From contig DJVQ01000036.1 in NCBI GenBank assembly GCA_002441265.1, positions 46,085-110,084 on the forward strand: a stretch of 64,000 nucleotides of DNA. The letters run 5' to 3'. This DNA comes from Syntrophaceae bacterium UBA6252 (lineage in GTDB: Bacteria > Desulfobacterota > Syntrophia > Syntrophales > UBA6807). Under the pieces are notes generated by a model. The model was not told the origin of the DNA. It made no database searches and worked only from the letters and a program-made list of their open reading frames with translations. Position numbers and translations under genes: made by a program. Shown piece after piece: positions 27,389 through 36,692 of the stretch. Each line of letters starts with the position of its first letter. Position 1 is the stretch's first letter.

Positions 27389-28411
27389 ATGGAACGGGTT
27401 ATCGTGGCCTCGACGAGGAAAAGCGCCGGAAAGACCAGCCTGATCGTGGGAATGGCGAAGGTCCTGGGAGCGCCTTTTTCCTATATCAAGCCTTTCGGGG
27501 ACCGGTTGTTCTACCGGAAGAAAAGGCTCTGGGATTACGACTCCGCCGTTGTGACGCAGGTCTTCGGCCTTTCCACGGACCCGGAGGAGATGAGCATCGG
27601 GTTCGAGCATGCCAAAGTCCGATACATGTACGACGAGAACTCCATCAAGGAGAAACTCCTCGACATGACCGGACGGGGGGAGGGGCGGGCTTTCATCGAG
27701 GCGGGGGGCGATCTCTGCTCCGGCGCCTCGGTCCACCTGGACGCCCTCTCCCTGGCGAGACTGGGAGCGGGCAAGCTGATCCTGGTCCTGAGCGGCGGGG
27801 AGGGCCCCGTCATGGACGATCTCACCTTCCTGAAACGTTCCGTGGAGCTGGGTGCCGTATCCGTGGCAGGCGTCATCGTCAACAAGGCGGAGGACCGGGA
27901 CGATTTCGAAAGGGTCTTCAGCAAGGAGATCGAGGCCATGGGGTTCCCCCTTCTCGGGATCGTTCCCTTTATCCGGGAACTGACCTATGTACGGGCGGCG
28001 ATCCTGGCGGAGCGGCTTTTCGTCAAGGTGATCGCCGGCGGGGAGGGACTGGGAAACGTCATCCGGAACGTCTTCATCGGCGCCATGAACGCCCACGCCG
28101 CCCAGCGGGACCCCCTTTTCAGGCGGGAAGGGAAGCTGCTCATCACGAGCGGGGACCAGAGCGACATGATCGTGGCCGGCCTGGAGAGCGACACCGCCTG
28201 CATTCTCATCACGAACAACATCGTTCCACCCCCGACGATCCTGGCCCTCTCGGCGGAGCGGAACATCCCCCTCCTCCTGGCGTCCGGCGACACCTACCAG
28301 GTGGCCAGGGAAGTGGACTGCTTCGAACCCATTCTGGCCCGGGGAGACGAGGATAAAGTCGCGTTGATGGAAGATACCGTGAAAAAATATGTCCGAATGG
28401 ACATCTTCTGA
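27389..28411 (+). CDS. BioD-like AAA/DRTGG-type P-loop protein
   Basis: A 340-residue protein with an N-terminal dethiobiotin-synthetase-like P-loop ([15 protein letters not shown]) and a C-terminal domain resembling the DRTGG domain found at the N-terminus of long phosphotransacetylases ([17 protein letters not shown], then [11 protein letters not shown]). The ATG at 27389 is preferred because gagagg lies upstream; a GTG at 27380 overlapping the synthetase stop is the alternative. Such proteins often sit beside acyl-CoA ligases and may sense nucleotides; no reaction can be assigned. Confidence 0.75.
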   Translation: MERVIVASTRKSAGKTSLIVGMAKVLGAPFSYIKPFGDRLFYRKKRLWDYDSAVVTQVFGLSTDPEEMSIGFEHAKVRYMYDENSIKEKLLDMTGRGEGRAFIEAGGDLCSGASVHLDALSLARLGAGKLILVLSGGEGPVMDDLTFLKRSVELGAVSVAGVIVNKAEDRDDFERVFSKEIEAMGFPLLGIVPFIRELTYVRAAILAERLFVKVIAGGEGLGNVIRNVFIGAMNAHAAQRDPLFRREGKLLITSGDQSDMIVAGLESDTACILITNNIVPPPTILALSAERNIPLLLASGDTYQVAREVDCFEPILARGDEDKVALMEDTVKKYVRMDIF

Positions 28412-28433
28412 CAGGGAAAGGAGAAAGAATCCC

Positions 28434-29042
28434 ATGGCGAAATTCTACGAACTGCCGAAACTTCCTTACGGTTACGGGGACCTGGCACCGGTCCTTTCGG
28501 AAGAGCAGCTCACGCTCCATCACCAGAAGCACCACCAGGCCTATGTCACCGGGGCGAACGGGCTCCTGGAGAAGTTCGACAAGGCGCGGAAGGAAGGGGT
28601 CGACCTCGATCAGAAGGCGCTCCTGAAGGAACTCTCCTTCAACATCGGGGGGCACGTCCTTCACTCCCTCTTCTGGGGGAACCTGGCCCCCAAGGGAAAA
28701 GGCGGGAGCGGACCGGAGGGGGGCCTGGAAAAGGCCCTGAAGGAGGAGTTCGGATCGGTGGACCGGTTCCGGAAGGAATTCACCCAGGCGGCGGTTTCCG
28801 TGGAAGGATCCGGCTGGGCCGCGCTTTCCTTCTGCCGGCTCACGGGGCGGCCCGTGATCATGCAGGTGGAGAAACACAACGTGAACGTCTATCCCATGTT
28901 CACCCTTCTCATGGTCCTCGACGTCTGGGAGCACGCCTACTATGTCGATTACAGAAACCTCCGGGCGAAATTCGTCGAGGGCTTCTGGGACATCCTGAAC
29001 TGGAAGGAAGTGTCCCGCCGTTTCGAGAAGATCGGTTCGTAG
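28434..29042 (+). CDS. Superoxide dismutase (Fe/Mn family)
   Basis: Disproportionates superoxide to peroxide and oxygen. The start at [16 protein letters not shown] (202 residues) follows aaaggagaaag. Metal ligands are present: His in [10 protein letters not shown], His in [10 protein letters not shown], and Asp/His in [13 protein letters not shown]. The [10 protein letters not shown] stretch resembles archaeal and cambialistic types; the metal cannot be fixed by eye. It begins 22 bases after the BioD-like gene and is consistent with an anaerobe that meets oxygen occasionally. Confidence 0.95.
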   Translation: MAKFYELPKLPYGYGDLAPVLSEEQLTLHHQKHHQAYVTGANGLLEKFDKARKEGVDLDQKALLKELSFNIGGHVLHSLFWGNLAPKGKGGSGPEGGLEKALKEEFGSVDRFRKEFTQAAVSVEGSGWAALSFCRLTGRPVIMQVEKHNVNVYPMFTLLMVLDVWEHAYYVDYRNLRAKFVEGFWDILNWKEVSRRFEKIGS

Positions 29043-29058
29043 AGGGAAGAACGCCTTC

Positions 29059-29514
29059 ATGGCCAGGTTGACCTTCAGCAGCGACGGCAGACGGGTGAAG
29101 GGTGCGGTCCGGAAGGAGCCGGGAGCGTCCGGCCGTTCCCCCGACGAAGTCGTCCGCGGGATGAAGGAGGAGGCGAAAAAGCCGCCCGGCGAGGACTACC
29201 GCGAACGGTCGCTGCGGATTCACGGGCTCGTGTGCGCCCACTGCGGGCGGGTGTTCGACGAGGCGAACCGCCATCTTCTGACGGTCCACCATCGCGACGG
29301 GAACCACCACAACAACCCCCCCGACGGGAGCAACTGGGAAAACCTCTGCGTGTACTGCCACGAGAACGCCCACAGCCGGGAGGTCCTCGGAGAGTACCTC
29401 GGCGGTGCGGCGGGAAGGGACCGGGACCGTCCCGTGGTCTCCGGAGAGGGCAACGGCGGCTTCGGCCTCCTTGCGGAAAAACTGCAAAAAGCCATGAAAG
29501 ACAAAAGGAAATGA
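29059..29514 (+). CDS. YajD family HNH nuclease
   Basis: A 151-residue protein with a compact HNH domain: CAHCGRVF, then LTVHHRDGNHHNNPPDGSNW, and CVYCHENAH. The two Cys pairs form the structural zinc site and the central HH/N residues the catalytic beta-beta-alpha-metal site. This matches E. coli YajD, whose role is not known. It follows the superoxide dismutase gene by 16 bases. The 184 bases after it hold no gene. Confidence 0.88.
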   Translation: MARLTFSSDGRRVKGAVRKEPGASGRSPDEVVRGMKEEAKKPPGEDYRERSLRIHGLVCAHCGRVFDEANRHLLTVHHRDGNHHNNPPDGSNWENLCVYCHENAHSREVLGEYLGGAAGRDRDRPVVSGEGNGGFGLLAEKLQKAMKDKRK

Positions 29515-29698
29515 CGAGGCTGAGGTGATGTTTTCCCTTCGATTTTCCTTGATAAGTTTCTTTATTTATGGTAAGAGTCGCCCCGAATTGGATGGGGGAA
29601 GTCCGCAATTTCCAGATGACTTGCGATCGAGCCTTCCGGTCGGTTTTTTCGTGAGAAAGACCGGAGGGTAGCGAATAAAGAGGAGGAGGTATCAGACA

Positions 29699-30691
29699 GT
29701 GGACGTAATAGAAAAAGGAGTCGGTAGGATCTTTACGGATCCCGATGCGGACAAAGCGCGGGAATTTTTCAGACACAAGAGCCGCGCCCTGGTGAGCAAG
29801 CTGACGACCGTAAAAGAGGCGGTGAAGGAACTGATCAAGGATGGGGACTATATTTCCGTCGGCGGTTTCGGCGCCAACCGGGTCCCCATATCGGTTCTCC
29901 ATGAAATCCTGAGACAGAAGAAAAAAGACCTCGGCCTCGCCGGGCACACGGCGACCCACGACTTCCAGATCCTCTCCGCCGGGAAGGTGTTCAACCGGTG
30001 CGATATCGCCTACATCATCGGGCTCGAGGCGAGAGGTCTGTCCCCCAACGCGAGGGCCTACATGCAGAGCGGCGAGGTGGAAGTCACCGAGTGGACGAAC
30101 TACACCATGTCCGCCCGTTACAAAGCAGCCGCGGCAGGCGTCTCCTTCCACCCCATCCGCAACATGATGGGGACGGACACGTTCAAGTACAGTGCAGCCG
30201 CGGTCTCGGAGTGCCCCTTCACGGGCCAGAAGTACACCCTCGTCCCCGCCCTCTATTCCGATGTGGCCGTCATCCATGCGCATGAGGCGGACATCTACGG
30301 GAACTGCCGGGTTCGGGGCATCCTCATGTCCGACTGGGACATTGCACGCTCCTCCAAGAAGGTCATCATCACCTGCGAACGGCTCATCCCGAACGACGAG
30401 ATTCGGAGAGACCCGACCATGACCTTCATTCCCTACTACTGTGTCGACGCCGTCTGTGAAGTTCCCTACGGAAGCTATCCCGGCAACATGTACCAGGAGT
30501 ACTTCTCCGATGAAGACCATCTGCGGGAATGGCTGAAGGTGGAGAAAGATCCCGAAGCGTTCAAGAAGTTCCTCGACAAGAACATCTACGGTGTCCAGGA
30601 CCACTTCGAGTACATCGAGAGGAACGGCGGGATCCGCAAGATGCAGATGCTGCGGCAGAAAGAGTGGCTGTTCAGAGGCGCCAGACAATAA
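29699..30691 (+). CDS. CoA-transferase subunit A (glutaconate CoA-transferase GctA type)
   Basis: Alpha subunit of a two-subunit class I CoA-transferase, 330 residues. A GTG start is used, with aggaggaggt eight bases upstream. The glycine-rich CoA-binding segment DYISVGGFGANRVPISVLHEI is typical of GctA-like subunits, as are AHEADIYGNCRVRG and the C-terminal helices. The partner subunit starts 18 bases after its stop. Substrate could be glutaconate, acetoacetate or another dicarboxylate; the carboxyltransferase cluster at 4.9 kb makes a link to glutaconyl- or acetoacetyl-CoA attractive but unproven. Confidence 0.88.
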   Translation: MDVIEKGVGRIFTDPDADKAREFFRHKSRALVSKLTTVKEAVKELIKDGDYISVGGFGANRVPISVLHEILRQKKKDLGLAGHTATHDFQILSAGKVFNRCDIAYIIGLEARGLSPNARAYMQSGEVEVTEWTNYTMSARYKAAAAGVSFHPIRNMMGTDTFKYSAAAVSECPFTGQKYTLVPALYSDVAVIHAHEADIYGNCRVRGILMSDWDIARSSKKVIITCERLIPNDEIRRDPTMTFIPYYCVDAVCEVPYGSYPGNMYQEYFSDEDHLREWLKVEKDPEAFKKFLDKNIYGVQDHFEYIERNGGIRKMQMLRQKEWLFRGARQ

Positions 30692-30709
30692 CGAGGAGGT
30701 AAGGAGACA

Positions 30710-31480
30710 ATGGCTGACTTTAACACGATGGAATTGATGATATGCACCGCCGCCAGAGAACTCGAGGACGGTGCTTGCGTAGGGGTCGGAACGGGCGCTC
30801 CCTGTGCGGCCGCCATGTTGGCCCAGAAGACGAAATCCCCCAACCTGACGATTATTTTCGAGGCGGGCGGTGTCGCCCCCCTGGTTCCCGAAATGCCCAT
30901 TTCCGTGGGTGACAGCCGTACGACCTGGAAAGCCTGCATGGCCAGCAGCATGCCCGACGTCATGGAAACGGGATGCCGGGGCATGTTGGACTACACCTTC
31001 CTCGGCGGCGCCGAGATCGACATGTACGGAAACCTGAACTCGACGAGAATCGGTTCGGACCACCAGAAGCCGAAAGTCCGCTTCCCCGGCAGCGGCGGTG
31101 CGAACGATTTCGCCTCCTTCGCCTGGAGAATGATGGTCATGACCCCCCAGGACAGCAAGCGGTTCGTGGAGAGATGCACCTACGTCACGACCCCCGGCTG
31201 GATCAACGGCGGCGATTCCCGCGCCAAGTGCGGCCTTGCCGTAGGCGCCGGTCCTTACAAGATCATCACGAACATGGCCGTCATGGACTTCGAACCCGAA
31301 TCCAAGAGGATGCGGATCGTCGCCCTGAACCACGGGTTCGGTCTGAAGGACGTCGAGGAGAACTGCGGCTTCGAACTCATCAAGGCCGCGAAGATCATCG
31401 AGAACCCGCCCCCCACGGAGCAGGAACTCGCCATCCTGAGAGAGGAAGTGGATCCCTACCGGTACGTCATCGGCCGGTAA
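30710..31480 (+). CDS. CoA-transferase subunit B (glutaconate CoA-transferase GctB type)
   Basis: Beta subunit with the active site, 256 residues. The glutamate that forms the acyl-CoA thioester lies in LTIIFEAGGVAPLVPEMP (E51), in the same place as GctB E54. GGAEIDMYGNLNST is the conserved subunit signature. Ribosome site gaggaggtaagg precedes the ATG. A strong terminator follows, closing the two-gene unit. Confidence 0.9.
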   Translation: MADFNTMELMICTAARELEDGACVGVGTGAPCAAAMLAQKTKSPNLTIIFEAGGVAPLVPEMPISVGDSRTTWKACMASSMPDVMETGCRGMLDYTFLGGAEIDMYGNLNSTRIGSDHQKPKVRFPGSGGANDFASFAWRMMVMTPQDSKRFVERCTYVTTPGWINGGDSRAKCGLAVGAGPYKIITNMAVMDFEPESKRMRIVALNHGFGLKDVEENCGFELIKAAKIIENPPPTEQELAILREEVDPYRYVIGR

Positions 31481-31501
31481 CGGAGCCTGCAGGAAAATAA
31501 G

Positions 31502-31540
31502 AAAGCCGCGGTCTGTCACGGACCGCGGCTTTTTTTTACA
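31502..31540 (+). terminator. Rho-independent terminator after the CoA-transferase genes
   Basis: Stem aaagccgcggtc / gaccgcggcttt with a seven-base loop and a run of eight T. It lies between convergent transcription units and could serve both strands. Confidence 0.9.
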
Positions 31541-31561
31541 AAGCCGTCCCGTTTTGCCTGC

Positions 31562-31756
31562 TCATCGGGGAATTCTCAGGTTGTCCTTCTTCTTGTCCAT
31601 CTTGTCCCCCACGGAAGTACCGCAGTAGGCGCAACTGTAATCGTACTGGTCCCCCTCGGCAAGGACCAGGAGAAGCCGCTTCCGGACGGGAACGGCCCTC
31701 CGGCATTTCGGGCAGTACAATTCCGTTGCATCGAAGTCCCTGTAATCGCTTTTCAT
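31562..31756 (-). CDS. Small zinc-ribbon protein
   Basis: A 64-residue protein with two CxxC knuckles (CPKC at 15-18 and CAYC at 42-45), a likely single zinc ribbon. Its ATG overlaps the NAD synthetase stop by four bases, so it is translated from the same message. Function unknown. Longer frames on this strand through 32791 are in a different phase from nadE and are not coding upstream of this ATG. Confidence 0.8.
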   Translation of the reverse strand: MKSDYRDFDATELYCPKCRRAVPVRKRLLLVLAEGDQYDYSCAYCGTSVGDKMDKKKDNLRIPR

Positions 31757-33831
31757 TGAGCTTCCTCGTCCCCCTCCGGGATGTTCCCGGCGTTTTCGAG
31801 CCACACCGCCGCCTCGCTGTCGCTCGGGGCCCGGTAATCCCCCCGGGGGGAAAGAGACCCGCCGGATCCCACCTTGGGGGCGTTGGGGATGCAGGTCCGC
31901 TTGAACTGGCTTGTCTTGAAAAACCGGTGCAGGTACACATTGAGCCATTTCCGGATTTCTTCGATGGCGTACGCGTTTCTCCCGTTCTCCGGGATGTCCG
32001 GCCAGTGGCCCCGAAGCGGGTCGCGCCACGCGCAGTAGGCCATGAAGGCGACCTTGGACGGCAGATATCCGAACCGGGTGATGTAGAAGTTGTTGAAGTC
32101 CTGGAGTTCGTAAGGACCGATGACGGATTCCGATTTCTGGGACGGCTGGTCTCCGCCGTCGCCGGGGATCAGTTCGGGGCTGATTTCCGTGTCCAGAATG
32201 TCCAGGAGGATCCGGGAAGTCTCGCCGGGGAAGATTCCCGCCTGGGCGACCCACCGCATGAGGTGCTGGATGAGGGTCTTGGGGACGCTGGCATTCACCG
32301 CGTAATGGGACATGTGGTCTCCGACGCCGTAGGTGCACCACCCGAGGGCAAGCTCGCTCAGGTCTCCCGTTCCGAGCACCAGCCCGTTCCGGTGGTTGGC
32401 GATCCGGAACAGGTGGGAGGTCCGCTCTCCCGCCTGGACGTTTTCGAACGTGGTGTCGTACACCTCTTCCCCTTCCGTGAAGGGATGCCCGATGTCGTGG
32501 AACATCTGCATGGAACTCGGCCGGATGTCGAGCTCGTTCACTTCCACGTCGAGGGACCTCATGAGACGGAGCGCGTTGCCGTAGGTTTTCCCCGTCGTTG
32601 CGAATCCCGGCATGGTATAGGCCAGGATGCGGGACCGGGGACGGCCCAGGAGGTCCATCGTCCGGGCCGCCACGATCAGGGCGTGGGCCGAGTCGAGTCC
32701 CCCGGAAACCCCGATCACCACGTTGCCCATTCCCGCCGACTGGAGGCGCTTGGCCAGGCCCTGGACCTGGATGTTGTAGACCTCGTAGCACCGCTGGTCC
32801 CGTTTCCCCGGGTCCGCCGGTATGTAGGGGAAGCGGGGGATGTCCCGGGTAAGGAGAATCCTCCGGTCGGGGACCTTCACCGTCAGGGGGATCTTCCTGA
32901 ATTTCCGGAGGGCTTTCCCGTGGATGCGGGCGTTCTGCCGGAACGTCGTCATGCGCATCCGGTCCTGGATGAGCCGGTCCAGGTCCACTTCTCCGTAGAT
33001 TGCCTGGGATTTCTGGAGGAAACGCTCCGACTCCGCCAGGAGGGTTCCGTTTTCATGGATCATGGCGTGGCAGTCCCAGGCGAGGTCCGTCGTCGACTCC
33101 CCGGGGCCGGCCGAGGAGTAAAGGTATGCCGAGATGCAGCGGGCCGATTGATTCGATACGAGACACGCCCGGTATTCCGATTTTCCCACGGTCACGTTGG
33201 ACGCGGAAAGGTTCGCGATCACCGTCGCTCCCGCGAGGCAGGCGTAACTCGACGGGGGGATGGGAACCCAGAGGTCCTCGCAGATTTCCGTGAAAAGGGT
33301 GAATCCGGGGATGTTTTCCACCGTGAAGAGAAGATTGGGGCCGAACGGGATGTCCTTCTGGCCGAGGAGGTCGATCGTGTCCGACCGGGCTTCGGATGCA
33401 GAGGCGAACTGCCTCGCCTCGTAGAATTCCCTGTAATTGGGGAGATAGGATTTGACCGGCACGCCGAGAATCCTGCCCCGGTGAATGACGGCGGCGCAGT
33501 TGAAGAGCATGGCGTCCACCCGGAGCGGAAACCCCGCCAGGAGAATCGTATCCAGTTTCCGGGAGACCTTGACCAGCCGTTCCAGGGCCTTCAGCGCTCC
33601 CTCGAGGAGGGCGTCCTGGTGGAACAGATCCTCGTTGGAGTAAGCGGAAAGAACGAGTTCCGGAAAGAGGGCGAGGACGGCGTCGTTTTCCGCGGCTTCC
33701 ACGGCCAGGCGGATGCAGCTTTCCCCGTTGAATCCCGGATCGGCCACCCGGACTTCGGGAACGCACACGGCGACACGGATGAACCCGTGGCGATAGAGAT
33801 TGAAAAAATTCCCCCGTGCGGTTTTCTTCAT
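31753..33831 (-). CDS. nadE: Glutamine-dependent NAD(+) synthetase
   Basis: Final step of NAD synthesis, amidating deamido-NAD with glutamine. 692 residues in two domains. The N-terminal nitrilase-type glutaminase has a complete Glu-Lys-Cys triad (E58 in [10 protein letters not shown]127 in [10 protein letters not shown]184 in TEICEDLW). The C-terminal synthetase domain carries the PP-loop [12 protein letters not shown], and [12 protein letters not shown]. Length fits the long bacterial form. It overlaps the aldolase-family gene upstream and the zinc-ribbon gene downstream by four bases each. Confidence 0.96.
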   Translation of the reverse strand: MKKTARGNFFNLYRHGFIRVAVCVPEVRVADPGFNGESCIRLAVEAAENDAVLALFPELVLSAYSNEDLFHQDALLEGALKALERLVKVSRKLDTILLAGFPLRVDAMLFNCAAVIHRGRILGVPVKSYLPNYREFYEARQFASASEARSDTIDLLGQKDIPFGPNLLFTVENIPGFTLFTEICEDLWVPIPPSSYACLAGATVIANLSASNVTVGKSEYRACLVSNQSARCISAYLYSSAGPGESTTDLAWDCHAMIHENGTLLAESERFLQKSQAIYGEVDLDRLIQDRMRMTTFRQNARIHGKALRKFRKIPLTVKVPDRRILLTRDIPRFPYIPADPGKRDQRCYEVYNIQVQGLAKRLQSAGMGNVVIGVSGGLDSAHALIVAARTMDLLGRPRSRILAYTMPGFATTGKTYGNALRLMRSLDVEVNELDIRPSSMQMFHDIGHPFTEGEEVYDTTFENVQAGERTSHLFRIANHRNGLVLGTGDLSELALGWCTYGVGDHMSHYAVNASVPKTLIQHLMRWVAQAGIFPGETSRILLDILDTEISPELIPGDGGDQPSQKSESVIGPYELQDFNNFYITRFGYLPSKVAFMAYCAWRDPLRGHWPDIPENGRNAYAIEEIRKWLNVYLHRFFKTSQFKRTCIPNAPKVGSGGSLSPRGDYRAPSDSEAAVWLENAGNIPEGDEEAQ

Positions 33832-34493
33832 GTTCCCTCCGTCATTCTTTCCTCGAGGCTCCCGGCGCGGCTCAGAACCGCCTCGGCCCGTTCCCCGGCT
33901 TCTCTCATGGTGCGTCCCAGGGAGAGGAAGCCATGCTTCCGCAGGATCAGGAAGGAGTGATTCCCGAGAACGCCGAGAACGCTTCGGACAAGCTCCATCG
34001 ATCCGAAAGGTTCCGCCGTTTCCGTCGCCGGAAGCCCAAGCAGATCGGCTTTTTTCAGAATCTCCCGCGAGTGGCCGTGAAAAATCGCCATGACGTCCTT
34101 TCTCGCCTCATACACATGAAAGTGGAGCAGGCTTTCCGAGGATGGGGTTCCCGTTCCGCCCGCGAGCACCGCCTTTCCCCCGTCCGCCGTTCCGTAAACG
34201 GAGACGAAGGCTTCGCCGGCAAGGTCCTGTTTCAGGGCGAGTCCCGAGGCGGTGATGACGAAGGCGTTTTCCCCCTCCCGGATCCGGAAGCTCAGATTTC
34301 CCATGGAGCGCCCCCGGAAAACCGGCGCTAGGCCGAGATCATGAAAACGGTTGCACCAGTACCGGAGTTCCCCGGTTTTTTCGCTTTCCGGCGGGTCTTT
34401 GCGGATCCTCACCGTCCGGAACGGCTCCGCCGCCGCATCTTCCTCCGGCTCCTGGAGGGACCCCGTTTCATGGCGCGCAGTTCCCTTTTCCAT
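33828..34493 (-). CDS. Class II aldolase/adducin family protein
   Basis: A 221-residue protein of the class II aldolase/adducin fold. The N-terminal part has [11 protein letters not shown] (substrate loop, as in GNIS), and the zinc-binding histidines are seen in [11 protein letters not shown] and FHGHSREIL, with [10 protein letters not shown] as the fourth element. Possible activities are sugar-phosphate aldolase or dehydratase; the substrate cannot be told. The start overlaps nothing upstream; its stop overlaps the nadE start by four bases. Confidence 0.85.
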   Translation of the reverse strand: MEKGTARHETGSLQEPEEDAAAEPFRTVRIRKDPPESEKTGELRYWCNRFHDLGLAPVFRGRSMGNLSFRIREGENAFVITASGLALKQDLAGEAFVSVYGTADGGKAVLAGGTGTPSSESLLHFHVYEARKDVMAIFHGHSREILKKADLLGLPATETAEPFGSMELVRSVLGVLGNHSFLILRKHGFLSLGRTMREAGERAEAVLSRAGSLEERMTEGT

Positions 34494-34502
34494 GAAAGAC
34501 CT

Positions 34503-34985
34503 CTAATAGGCGGCCCTGACCGGCTTGGGCGAAAGCAGGCGGACGAGATCGGAAGGGGAGATCCGGACGAGAAACCCCCTTTTGCCCCCGTTGATGAAGA
34601 TGGCCGGCAGCTCGAGAATTGTTTCCTCCACGTACAGGGGAAGGGTTTTCTTCGTCCCGAAGGGGGAGGTGCCGCCCACCAGGTATCCCGTGTGCCTCTG
34701 CGCCGTTCCCGGTTCGCAGGGCTGGACCGCGCGCACTCCCAGGTGCCGCGCAAGGGCCTTGGTGGAAACCTGCCTGTTTCCGTGCATCAGGATGATGAGG
34801 GGATTTTTCCCGTCGTCTTCCATGACGAGGGTCTTGACGACGGCGTATTCATCCACACCGAGTTCCCGGGCGGCCCTCGCCGTCCCTCCCTTTTCCTCGT
34901 ACTTGTAGGGGCAGGGGACGAATGGGACCCCGTTTTGCTTCAGAAAGCGCACGGCCGGTGTCGCAGGGATCGTTTCCTTGACCAT
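34503..34985 (-). CDS. ybaK: Cys-tRNA(Pro) deacylase, YbaK/EbsC family
   Basis: Editing enzyme that removes mischarged amino acids from tRNA(Pro). 160 residues, the normal YbaK length. Recognisable blocks are PATPAVRFLKQNGVPF at the N-terminus, YAVVKTLVMED with the conserved lysine, HTGYLVGGTSPFGTKK (the substrate-binding GG loop), and a C-terminal VRISPSDL. It is the first gene of the minus run leading to nadE. Confidence 0.9.
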   Translation of the reverse strand: MVKETIPATPAVRFLKQNGVPFVPCPYKYEEKGGTARAARELGVDEYAVVKTLVMEDDGKNPLIILMHGNRQVSTKALARHLGVRAVQPCEPGTAQRHTGYLVGGTSPFGTKKTLPLYVEETILELPAIFINGGKRGFLVRISPSDLVRLLSPKPVRAAY

Positions 34986-35046
34986 AATAAAAAAAAATAA
35001 CAGAAAAAAATGGATTTCTCAAGGTGGAAACCGGAGAAACGGGAAC

Positions 35047-35185
35047 GAGAAAACCAGGGACACTGACGGAAAAACCAGGGACGCTGACGGAAAAACCAGG
35101 GACACTTCCCGTATTTTTCCTTAGAAAAATGCGGGAAGTGTCCCGGCTTTTCCGGAGACTCAGTGTCCCCGTTTTCCCACTTTCC
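35047..35185. repeat. Tandem 21-bp repeats joined to a long hairpin
   Basis: Three direct copies of a 21-base unit (ggaaaaaccagggacgctgac and variants) start at 35047, 35068 and 35089. The third runs into an inverted repeat, gggacacttcccgtatttttc (35099-35119) against 35124-35144, 21 bases with one mismatch and a four-base loop. Beyond it, tcagtgtccc is complementary to the first unit, so the whole block can fold. Lies in the 316-base gap between ybaK and the anti-sigma pair; an AT-rich run at 34985-35010 is the only other feature. Confidence 0.8.
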
Positions 35186-35301
35186 TCATTCCCGCGGCAT
35201 GATTCGGCATTGTAAGACCCTTCCCGTTCTGATATGGAAACAGTCATGGAACCTGCCGGAACGGCGGGGAACACAGGGATCATGCCACGGGGGGTAAAGG
35301 A

Positions 35302-35634
35302 ATGGATACGGAAAAGATCGGTGATGTGCGGATTGTCCGTCTTCAGGGCAGGCTGGGGGAGGTCTCGGCCCCCCAGTTTGAGGACAGGATGAAGGAAATG
35401 ATCGAGGAGGGGGAAGTCCTGTTCGTCGTAGATCTGGGAGGACTCGAGTACATCAGCAGCGCCGGTCTCAGGAGCATCCTTTCCACGGCGAAGGAATTGA
35501 AGAAGCTGGACGGTCTTCTTTTCCTGTCCGATCTGCGGGGACCGGTGAAGGAGGTTTTCGAGATCTCCCATTTCGTCGATATTTTCCGGATCTTCGGATC
35601 CGTTCAGGAAGCATTGGAAGCAATGCCGCGGTGA
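35302..35634 (+). CDS. STAS-domain anti-sigma factor antagonist
   Basis: A 110-residue single-domain STAS protein. The phosphorylatable serine region YISSAGLRSIL is intact and the domain fold pattern (VRIVRLQGRL, then LFVVDLGGLEY) is typical of SpoIIAA/RsbV-like proteins. The next gene, overlapping by four bases, is an RsbW-like ATPase, the expected partner. The controlled sigma factor or output protein is not in the window. Confidence 0.9.
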   Translation: MDTEKIGDVRIVRLQGRLGEVSAPQFEDRMKEMIEEGEVLFVVDLGGLEYISSAGLRSILSTAKELKKLDGLLFLSDLRGPVKEVFEISHFVDIFRIFGSVQEALEAMPR

Positions 35635-36110
35635 GTTGTCCCCGGTGGCGGGTCATGGCGGAAACGGTTAGATCGGCTGCAAAAATAGACCAGTTGGAGC
35701 GCATCCTGGAATTCGTCCGTTCCTGTGCGGCCCGGGCGGGTTTTTCCGGAAGGCGCATCATCGATCTGGAACTCGCCGTGGAAGAGGCGATGGTCAATAT
35801 CTGCCGCTACGCGTACACGGAACATTCCGGCGAGGTGGAAGTCGCCTGCCTCCAGGAGCCGGGAGGGATCCTCCGGATCGAGATCGTCGACCGGGGCAGG
35901 CCTTTCAACCTCCTGAACGCGGAAAAACCGGTATTCGAATGCGACATCGGCCGGCAGCAATTGGGCGGGCTGGGCATTCACATCATCCGGAACATGGTCG
36001 ACGATATCCGTTACAGGAGGGAGGGCGACAAAAACCGGCTGACTCTTGTCCTTCATGACAGAAAACAAAACTCCCCCTCCACCCCCGATCCGGCCGGTCC
36101 GGGGCGGTAA
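35631..36110 (+). CDS. RsbW-like anti-sigma regulatory ATPase (serine kinase family)
   Basis: GHKL-fold ATPase of the anti-sigma/serine kinase type, up to 159 residues. The N-box is in ELAVEEAMVNICRYAY, the G1 box in IEIVDRGRPFN, and the G2-like glycine loop in QLGGLGIHIIRN. The GTG at 35631 overlaps the STAS stop (GTGA); an ATG at 35655 is an alternative start. It likely phosphorylates and is released by the STAS protein encoded just upstream. Confidence 0.9.
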   Translation: MSCPRWRVMAETVRSAAKIDQLERILEFVRSCAARAGFSGRRIIDLELAVEEAMVNICRYAYTEHSGEVEVACLQEPGGILRIEIVDRGRPFNLLNAEKPVFECDIGRQQLGGLGIHIIRNMVDDIRYRREGDKNRLTLVLHDRKQNSPSTPDPAGPGR

Positions 36111-36135
36111 GGAAGATCTCTCTCCGGGGCGGAAG

Positions 36136-36597
36136 TCAGGAGGGACGAATCTCCGGGAGGTTGAAAAACCGGCGAACCGCAGAGACGTTTTTCAGACGGT
36201 TCATGACCCTCTGGATCTGCCGATTTTCCCAGAACCCCTTCAGTGCGATCACGGCCTTGCAGACCTGGAGCTTTTCCGGGTTCCGCATCAGCTCTTCGAT
36301 CAGCGCCCTCTGGCTGTTCACGAAACTGTCGAACCGAAGCTGAAGGGCCTGGTCTTCCGAAAAGGAGGTTCCGCTTTCCCGTTCCACTTCCTCCGGCGTC
36401 AGGCCGAGCCCCCCGAGCATCTTGAGGAAGTATTCCGCGGTGATGTTCCTCGACTGCTGGGAAAACTCGCTGAAACGCTGGGCGGACAGTCCCGAAGCCT
36501 TCATGAACTGTCCCTTGGTCAAGGCCCTCCCCTGGGCCTTTTCCCAGAGAAAATCGAAATAGTTGTTGAAATCCGTTTCTTTCTGCCTGGCTGCCAT
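36136..36597 (-). CDS. Putative helix-turn-helix protein
   Basis: About 153 residues from MAARQKETDF. Residues about 25-75 (ALTKGQFMKASGLSAQRFS, then ITAEYFLKMLGGLGLTPEEVE) resemble an XRE-type helix-turn-helix, but weakly. The C-terminal half is helical and basic. An ATG at 36633 is a possible longer start. It is convergent with the anti-sigma pair and has no obvious partner. The HTH call is a guess from pattern. Confidence 0.55.
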   Translation of the reverse strand: MAARQKETDFNNYFDFLWEKAQGRALTKGQFMKASGLSAQRFSEFSQQSRNITAEYFLKMLGGLGLTPEEVERESGTSFSEDQALQLRFDSFVNSQRALIEELMRNPEKLQVCKAVIALKGFWENRQIQRVMNRLKNVSAVRRFFNLPEIRPS

Positions 36598-36692
36598 ACA
36601 TGGTAACGTAACAGCGCGATTTTTTCCTGTCAAGGGAAAAAGTCCGGAAATGCAGGGGAAACCGATTTTTTATGATGCCGTCGTCTGGTGGT

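Noticed and set aside
29549..29576. TTGATA with a weak downstream hexamer as promoter of the two-subunit CoA-transferase
   Set aside because: The -10 candidate matches only three positions; AT content alone does not support a call.
35047..35109. Three regularly spaced repeats suggesting a CRISPR array
   Set aside because: The units are directly adjacent with no spacers, only three copies occur, and there are no cas genes.
36053..36601. Alternative 182-codon frame overlapping the putative HTH gene on the same strand
   Set aside because: Composition is Gly/Arg/Pro-rich as in shadow frames; the 36136-36597 frame has normal composition and an HTH-like pattern.
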